DNA of 64,000 bases from Papilionanthe hookeriana x Papilionanthe teres (Eukaryota; Streptophyta; Magnoliopsida; Asparagales; Orchidaceae), in NCBI GenBank assembly GCA_022702705.1, contig CM040421.1:70240121-70304120 (forward strand). Reading direction: 5' to 3'. Shown here piece after piece: positions 58,301 through 64,000 of the stretch (its first letter is position 1; each line of letters opens with the position of its first letter). A program made the position numbers and the translations under genes. The notes beneath the pieces were generated by a model. The model was not told where the DNA came from. It searched no databases and saw nothing but the letters and a program-made list of their open reading frames with translations.

Positions 58301-61300
58301 TTTTGGTGAATTTTTTGTATTTTTGTGATTTTTATTATTTTATTTATTAAAATATTAAAATAATATTAAAAATCAACTTTTTTAGAAAATTGAAATTTTA
58401 ATTTCTTAGATTCCCCTAATATCAGAGAGGCTCCAAAACCAATTTGGTGAATTTTTGAAAGATATTTTAAAAGTTATGAATTTTTAAAATTTAAAATGAC
58501 TAAGTGGCTTAATCGACGATTAGTGGGGTTAACTTGAAGTCGATTGACCTCGGAATTTTTATGGTGGGTTCTACGATCCTAGAGGTCAGTGGAGAATTGA
58601 TTTGAAGTCAATTTGATGCATGGTTAACTCTAATTAATTAGAGATTTATTTTGGGTGTTTAAGGCGATGAAATTTGTTTAAATGAACTAACTCAAAACCT
58701 ATTTTTCCTGGGGTTCTGCGGTCACAGGAACATCATCAAATTTTCCTAGAATTTATTTCACAACATCTTATTTATTGGGAATTAAAAATACCAACATTAA
58801 CATGAACTTGAAAAATCAATAACTCTTCATAGGGATGGCCTGCGACTTTGGAAAATTCGGGGAATGTTCCCGAAATTCAGAGGCTTCACTTCTATGGTCT
58901 CATGCCATAATTGAATTGTATACATGCATGGAGAATTAAAAGTATGCAGAGAGTAAATAAATTATAAAAAATAAAATACTGATGAAATTAAATGATTTCT
59001 TTTTCACATTATTCTCATACGTTCCCTTTGAGCAAGAGGGTTTTTTTATTTTATTTTTCGATTTTTCTACACAAAGTTATGAATTTTTGAAGTTTAGGAA
59101 TTAAATAAATAGAAAATACCCCTAATTTTCTATTTATCCACGCGGCGCCAACTAATCCTCGGCATCTCCGAACGCACACGCGTCGGCTCCCATTCGACGC
59201 CGCCATCTGACTCGGCGCTCCGGGCCCCGCGGTTCTTGTACCTTCTCTGGTCGACGCCATCTAGCGAGTCGGTCCGCGCGTGTATTGAATGGACGGCATC
59301 GGGTCCGCCGTCCCCCGGGGAAGTGTCCCTCGCCGAGAGCCGTCCACTAAATCCGCAGATCTCGCTCGATACTTTCAATGGATTTTCATGTTCTTATGTA
59401 CATGGATTCGTCTTGAAGAGGCAGACACATCTATACGGCTATCATGCATTGAAATTAAAGGCATTTTGAAATGGGGAAATGCGAAGCTCGGGATGAAGAA
59501 TTAGTTCATACCTTTGCTCAGAGAAGTGTGGCTTCGATCTGAGAGTTGTTGCACCCTTCGATTGGATCAATGAGAACACGAGATGAAGTCTCCGAATGCA
59601 GTGAATTGTACGAGTGTGATTTCGACCAAGCCGTCCGCAGCTTGGAGGTGGAGCAGCTTGGGTGGCTTTGGAGATGGGGCTTTCTTTGGTGGACACCTTC
59701 CCTTGGTACGGCGAGGTGAAGGTGTAGAACCAATCAATTTGAGTTGGCTCGCTGTGGAGAAGTGTCCTGGTTTGGGTGGAATTTCAACTGCGAAGTGGGC
59801 TCCACGAGAGATGAGATGGCAGAGGGGATCTCCTTTGGGGATCAAGTGCTTTCTGTGTATAGGGAGGGAGTGGAACAATTTTGGCGAGTTTCCTTAAGGT
59901 TTGTTTTTCCAGCACCTTTCATGGCCGAGAGGGGTGGTGTTTAAATAGGAGAGGTGGAGGGCCTCGGGGAGAGTTAGGGCTTGGGATCAGCTGCTCTTGG
60001 CAAGAGAAGGAGCAGCTCCAATGGCTGCGGGGATGGGGCGGCTCGGCGGTGAGAATTCCAAGTTGGGCTCGCATGTGAGCTCTCGGCCATGGTACTAGGC
60101 GAGCTGTGGTGGTGGCCGGCCGAGGCATGGGTCGCCCTCGAGGTCGGGTCGTCGTGGGACTTGGTGTGCAAGCAATTGAGGTTTGACGACATGTGTAAAG
60201 GTTTTGATTTAGATGGAATGGGAGGAGCTAATTTTGAGTCTAAATGCATTCGACCTCCCATTTGGGCTAGGTTCACCACCCGAAAGCCTAGTCTTGGGTG
60301 AAAAAGATCACTTGGGTCGGCCGAAGAGAATGGTGTGGTCTCCATCCATGATGAGGTGGCTAAGCATGGTTTAGTGTGTGACATGCTTGAGGTAAAAAAA
60401 GGGTTTAAGGAGGATTAGGAAAGGGGCCCCTCCTTTTGCCATTAATGGCTTGATCACATGTCAAGCCTTCCATGGCTTCATGTGGCTTGTCCATGGCTTG
60501 CATAGCTCGCCTTTGGCTTGGGAAAAGGTTTGGTCGGTTTCATGAAAATGGATTTTAGGAATTTTTGGTAATTTGATGGAAATTTGTATGAAACTTGATT
60601 TGGAATAATTTGATGGTGAATTTAGGACTTAGGTAATGGATTTAATTAAGTGGATGACAAATGGAGATGTCATGTGGGCTTTAGGGTAGATTTTGGGCTT
60701 TTGAATTTGAAAGTGGGCTCTTAGGAAAGTTTAAGGGAAATGGGCTCTTTGATTTTAGGATGGGTATTTGGGTAAAGATTTTATGAAAAACTTTGTCAAA
60801 TAAATGTCATAATTGGTTTAGGGATGTTCTATGAAGGGCTTGGGAGACCGATTTGGTGTGATTTGGAGTTAAATTGGTTTGAATTTGGGTTTATTTGGTA
60901 AGTGGGCCTATATGGGTCCAAGTGGGCTTAGTTGGGCTAATGTTGGGCTAGGGTTGAAATTTATGTAAAATCAATGTTGAGAAATGTTTATGGGAGTGTT
61001 TCAAAGAGGTTTTTGGCTTTGGTTGGGCTTTGATTTTGGGGTTTGGGCTCATTTGGGTTAGGTTTGGGTTTAGGTCGAAAATGGGCCTTTTAGCTTTGGG
61101 TTGAATTTGAGTGGGGTTTGGGTCTAGAATTTTGGGCAAATCATGTTAGTGTTTTGTTTGTGAATATTAAGGAAGGTTTTAGAAAAGGTTTGGGGTTAAT
61201 TGGAGTTGAATTGGGTGAGTTTGGGTTAGGTTTGGGTCATGGGTCCAAATTGGGCTTTAAGGCCAAAAGTGAAATTGGATCCAAATGTCAATCAAATTGA

Positions 61301-62319
61301 AATTGGATTTGGCCTAGATTGGTGTTGGGAATGTTGAATTGAAGTTTAGAATTGAATTAGACCAGAATTTGGGTCAATTGGGTAGGTTTGGTTTGACATT
61401 GGGTTCACTTTGGGTTAAAATGGGTGAGTGGGGGTTTTGACAAAAGTAGGGTAAATTGACAAAATTGGCCCATGGTGTAGTTGGGCAAAATGAAATTGGG
61501 AATATTTGGGATTTTTGGAATTTTCTGGGAATTTTCTGAATTTTTGGATGTTTTGACGAGAGGGTATTTTGGGTATTTGGAGGGTATTGGGAGGGTTTTC
61601 TTGGAATTTTTAGTAATTTTTGGGTATGGATGATCAATTTAAGTGATGTGGAAATGTTTGGGAATGATTTTGGAGAATTTTGGGTAATTTTTGGAAATTT
61701 TGAAAAATTTGGGTAATTTCGAAGTTTTGGGTAGGCTAAGCGGGTGTAGGGTCCGGGGTCAAAAATTGAAAATTTGGGAAATTGAAGGTGGGTGGATGTA
61801 AGTGGAAATAAGTCATTTTGGTTGAGCCATGAAGCCATATCAAGCCCATATGAGCCATGAGAGCCATTTGAGGCATTCACTATGTTGTTTCTAACCCTCT
61901 TAGCCAAGGGCTCAGGGGTTAAGGACCATCCATGTGAATCACCTAGATGAGTCAGGAGGTCAAGTTGGGTATGGGAGTGTTGTTTTAGGAGGTGTGTGGA
62001 AGTGTAGTGTGTAGGTGTAGTGTATAAGTGTAGTGTGTGTGCAAGTCGGCCCCTTTGCAGACCAGACGCCCAGGGCGATCCTAAGGCCCGAAAGGTCACA
62101 TCGGAACTTCAAATCCTTTAAACTTCACACATTTGATTTCAACCCTCTAGGTGATTAGGGGTCTATAGTCAAGTTTGTAAAGTTTGCAGGGAGTTAAGTG
62201 GTTTGAATTTCTAAAAGGTGGGTCCCAATTCTAGTCCTCTAAGATAGTCGAAGAAAGCCTAAGGCTAGATCTAAAGTACTAAGAGAAGAAAAGAAGACCT
62301 CATCAAAAATGAGTCAACA
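55336..62319 (-). repeat. Fourth Tat/Ogre-like LTR, truncated at its 3' end (~6.98 kb)
   Basis: Starts at 62,319 (complement of GAGTCAACA) and runs collinear with the other LTRs to GAAAACTCTCGAT at 55,336, which corresponds to about 28,465 in the 3' LTR of element 3. The last ~450 bases of the LTR, including the TATATAAA box and the end next to the PBS, are absent. It lies head-to-tail with the 5' LTR of element 3. TTTAA array at about 56,990-57,350, CpG island about 59,140-59,350, TATTTAAA at 59,947-59,940. No gene. Confidence 0.83.
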
Positions 62320-63150
62320 TTTGCATCTTTTCAGAACTTTGGCTATGTTTTCCAAACAAGATTCAAAGTTCCAAAGGCGAAAAATCGTGCATGAATATTT
62401 CCAATTCCTTTGTCAATCAAATCACAAAATATTGACATCATACATCTTTGAAAAGTTGCGAGGTGCATTACATAAACCAAAAGGCATTCTTCTAAAAGCA
62501 AATGTTCCATAAGGACTTGTAAATGTTGTCTTTCTTGGTCCTCGGGAGCAATAAGTAATTGACGTAGCTTGAGAATATCCATCCAGGAAAATAGAAATAT
62601 GAGTGTCTGACTAATTTGTCGAGCATTTGATCTAACAAGGTAAAGGAAAATGATCCTTTTTAGTGGCTTTATTTAGTTTCCTATAGTCAATACAAATTGC
62701 CATCCAGTAACTTGTCTTGGCAGGAATAAGTTCATTTTTATCATTAACGATAGCCAGTTACACCTCATTTCTTCGGAACACAATGAATAGGACTTACATT
62801 GACTATCCGAAATAGGATAAATAATACCAGCATCTAACCACTTAATAATTTCTTTTTTAACCAACCTCTTTCGTAATAGGATTTAATCTTCTTTGTGATT
62901 CTATAGTAGGTTTAAAATTTTCTTCCATTAAGATTCTATGCATCTGGAAGGGCTTATTCCTCTTATATCAACAATAGTCTGACGAAAGTTTTCTTATAAT
63001 TCTTTAACACACCTAGTAATTTTTCTTCTTGATCTTTACTCAGTTCCAGAAGAAATAATAACAGGTAAAGTTAAATAATTTCGAAATGTATATTTTAAAT
63101 GGGAAGGTAACATTTTTAATTCCGGTTCGAATTGCTTTTTTAATTGAGGG
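62320..63150 (-). pseudogene. Reverse transcriptase fragment of an Athila-like element
   Basis: Matches RT of element A. The pre-RT and fingers region with the PIHCVPKK-type motif lies around 63,000-62,780, VKKEIIKWLDAGIIYPIS is readable at 62,864-62,815, and palm sequence (ATFQRCMMSIFCDLI) lies at 62,470-62,430. The catalytic DD box should lie just beyond 62,400 towards the junction but is not readable, the sequence there being degraded (GIGNIHARFFAFGT where a MDDF-type box is expected). The palm is cut at 62,320, so thumb, RNase H and integrase are missing. Confidence 0.8.
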
Positions 63151-63379
63151 TAAAAGTATATCATTTTGGGTTGTGTAAAGTTTCCCAAATTATCTTTAAT
63201 AAAATGATTTTTCTTCTTCTTCTACTACTCCATCTTCATTAGTTAAAAATTCAAATTTTTCTTCAGAAATAACTTTACATTTTTCTTCATAATGTTTTTC
63301 GATTACATAATCAATTATATCCATTCGATAACATTTCTCTTTATCGGTACTTCATTGATTTAAGAACATTGAATTTAAT

Positions 63380-63820
63380 TTCTTGTTATTTAACTCTCAT
63401 GGTTAATTCTCTTTTGCACATCAATCATAGCTCGTCCGGTAGCTAGAAAAGGTCTTCCTAAAATAATAGGTATCTCTTTATCTTCTTCCATATCGAGAAT
63501 CTTATGGGAAATCTACGGGGAAGATAGAATTTATCCACTTTAACAAGGACATCCTCTATAACTCCTTTAGGATAAGTGATAGATCTATCAGCTAACTGAA
63601 GGATTACAGTGGTGGGAGTAATATCTCCTAAAATCCAATCTTCAAAAGATGAAAATGACATGAGATTAATACTTGCTCCTAAATCACATAAAGCTTTTCC
63701 GCCAAAATTTTTCTCCGATAGCATAGGGTAAAGTGAAACTTCCGGGATCCTTAAGCTTTTCGGTATAATTTCTTTTGATTATTACTGCATTCTTCATAAT
63801 GCAACAGTTTCAAAAGCTTC
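63380..63820 (-). pseudogene. Protease fragment of an Athila-like element
   Basis: 63,724-63,458 is open for 88 residues with GGKALCDLGASINLM, the Athila protease active site, followed by SFEDWILGDITPTTVILQLADRS and VLVKVDKFYLPRRFP. It is better preserved than the equivalent in element A (around 3,000). The frame breaks at both ends. The bases from 63,820 to the window edge resemble the gag-protease linker of element A (3,110-3,320), ending in a proline-rich stretch. Confidence 0.83.
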
Positions 63821-64000
63821 AAATTTTCATTTTTTGGCAGAAATATCCTTCATAAATTTTGCGTAAGTTGGCATTTTTCTAAGGCTTGAAACAAAAGGTA
63901 TGTTAATAGTAAGTTCTTAAAAATTTCAAAGAACTTAGAAAATTAGGCAGATCTATTTCTACTGTTTAAGTCTTTGAGGAAAAGGTGGTGAGGGTAGTTT

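Larger units (their letters stand above)
62320..64000 (-). mobile_element. Athila-like pol fragment, probably the 5' side of element B
   Basis: Minus-strand RT and protease collinear with about 1,690-3,310 of element A. It is cut at 62,320 by the fourth Tat/Ogre-like LTR and continues off the right edge towards gag. Orientation fits element B, whose 3' end lies at 25,069-28,013. Membership in the same element is an inference from nesting. Confidence 0.75.

Overview
The window is a plant (angiosperm) repeat block. All of it reads as transposable elements or their debris, and I found no host gene, rRNA, tRNA gene or CRISPR array. The evidence is two Ty3/gypsy lineages found only in plants (Athila-like, and Tat/Ogre-like with very long LTRs and a second 'archaeal-type' RNase H), one plant-type L1-clade LINE with a C-terminal RNase H, and AT-rich, heavily frameshifted sequence.

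Layout, left to right. 1-6,534 (-): Athila-like element A, with integrase, RT-RNase H, protease, gag, a tRNA-Asp primer site and its 5' LTR; the left end lies outside the window. 6,535-10,538: an older Athila-type LTR (C) split by a 5'-truncated LINE (about 6,557-8,920, followed by a TC/TA microsatellite). 10,539-13,052 (+): gag-protease of Tat/Ogre-like element 1. 13,053-25,068 (+): Tat/Ogre-like element 2, with a 7.3-kb 5' LTR, PBS, ORF1, gag and protease, cut off inside the protease-RT linker. 25,069-28,013 (-): 3' LTR, polypurine tract and 3' non-coding end of Athila-like element B. 28,014-55,324 (-): Tat/Ogre-like element 3, a complete but decayed ~27.3-kb element with two ~7.2-kb LTRs, ORF1, gag, PR, RT-RH, aRH, INT, a 3' ORF with an AlkB-like dioxygenase domain, and an 83-84-bp tandem array in the 3' UTR. 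55,336-62,319 (-): a fourth LTR of the same family, truncated and directly abutting the 5' LTR of element 3. 62,320-64,000 (-): RT and protease of an Athila-like element, probably the other side of element B.

The junctions give a nesting order. Element 1 is oldest. Its gag was hit by LTR C, which was in turn hit by the LINE and by element A. Its PR-RT linker was hit by element 2. Element 2 was hit by Athila B at base 25,068/25,069. Athila B was hit by element 3 and the extra LTR.

Two observations stand out. First, the 3' ORF of element 3 (37,594-39,034, minus strand) carries, in pieces in different frames, the ordered signature of an ALKBH9/ALKBH10-type 2-oxoglutarate/Fe(II) dioxygenase, the family of plant RNA m6A erasers. 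Its N-terminal part resembles the element's own ORF1. Second, all three Athila-type LTRs carry three pairs of GC-rich, palindromic ~14-bp motifs at 20-22-bp spacing, starting 81-85 bp upstream of a TATA box. The motif sequence differs between LTR types but the architecture is kept.

Every coding region is broken by stops or frameshifts, so nothing here is predicted to be autonomously mobile. From about 25.07 kb rightward the sequence becomes CpG-richer and more indel-prone. Part of this may be age and part may be assembly or base-calling error.
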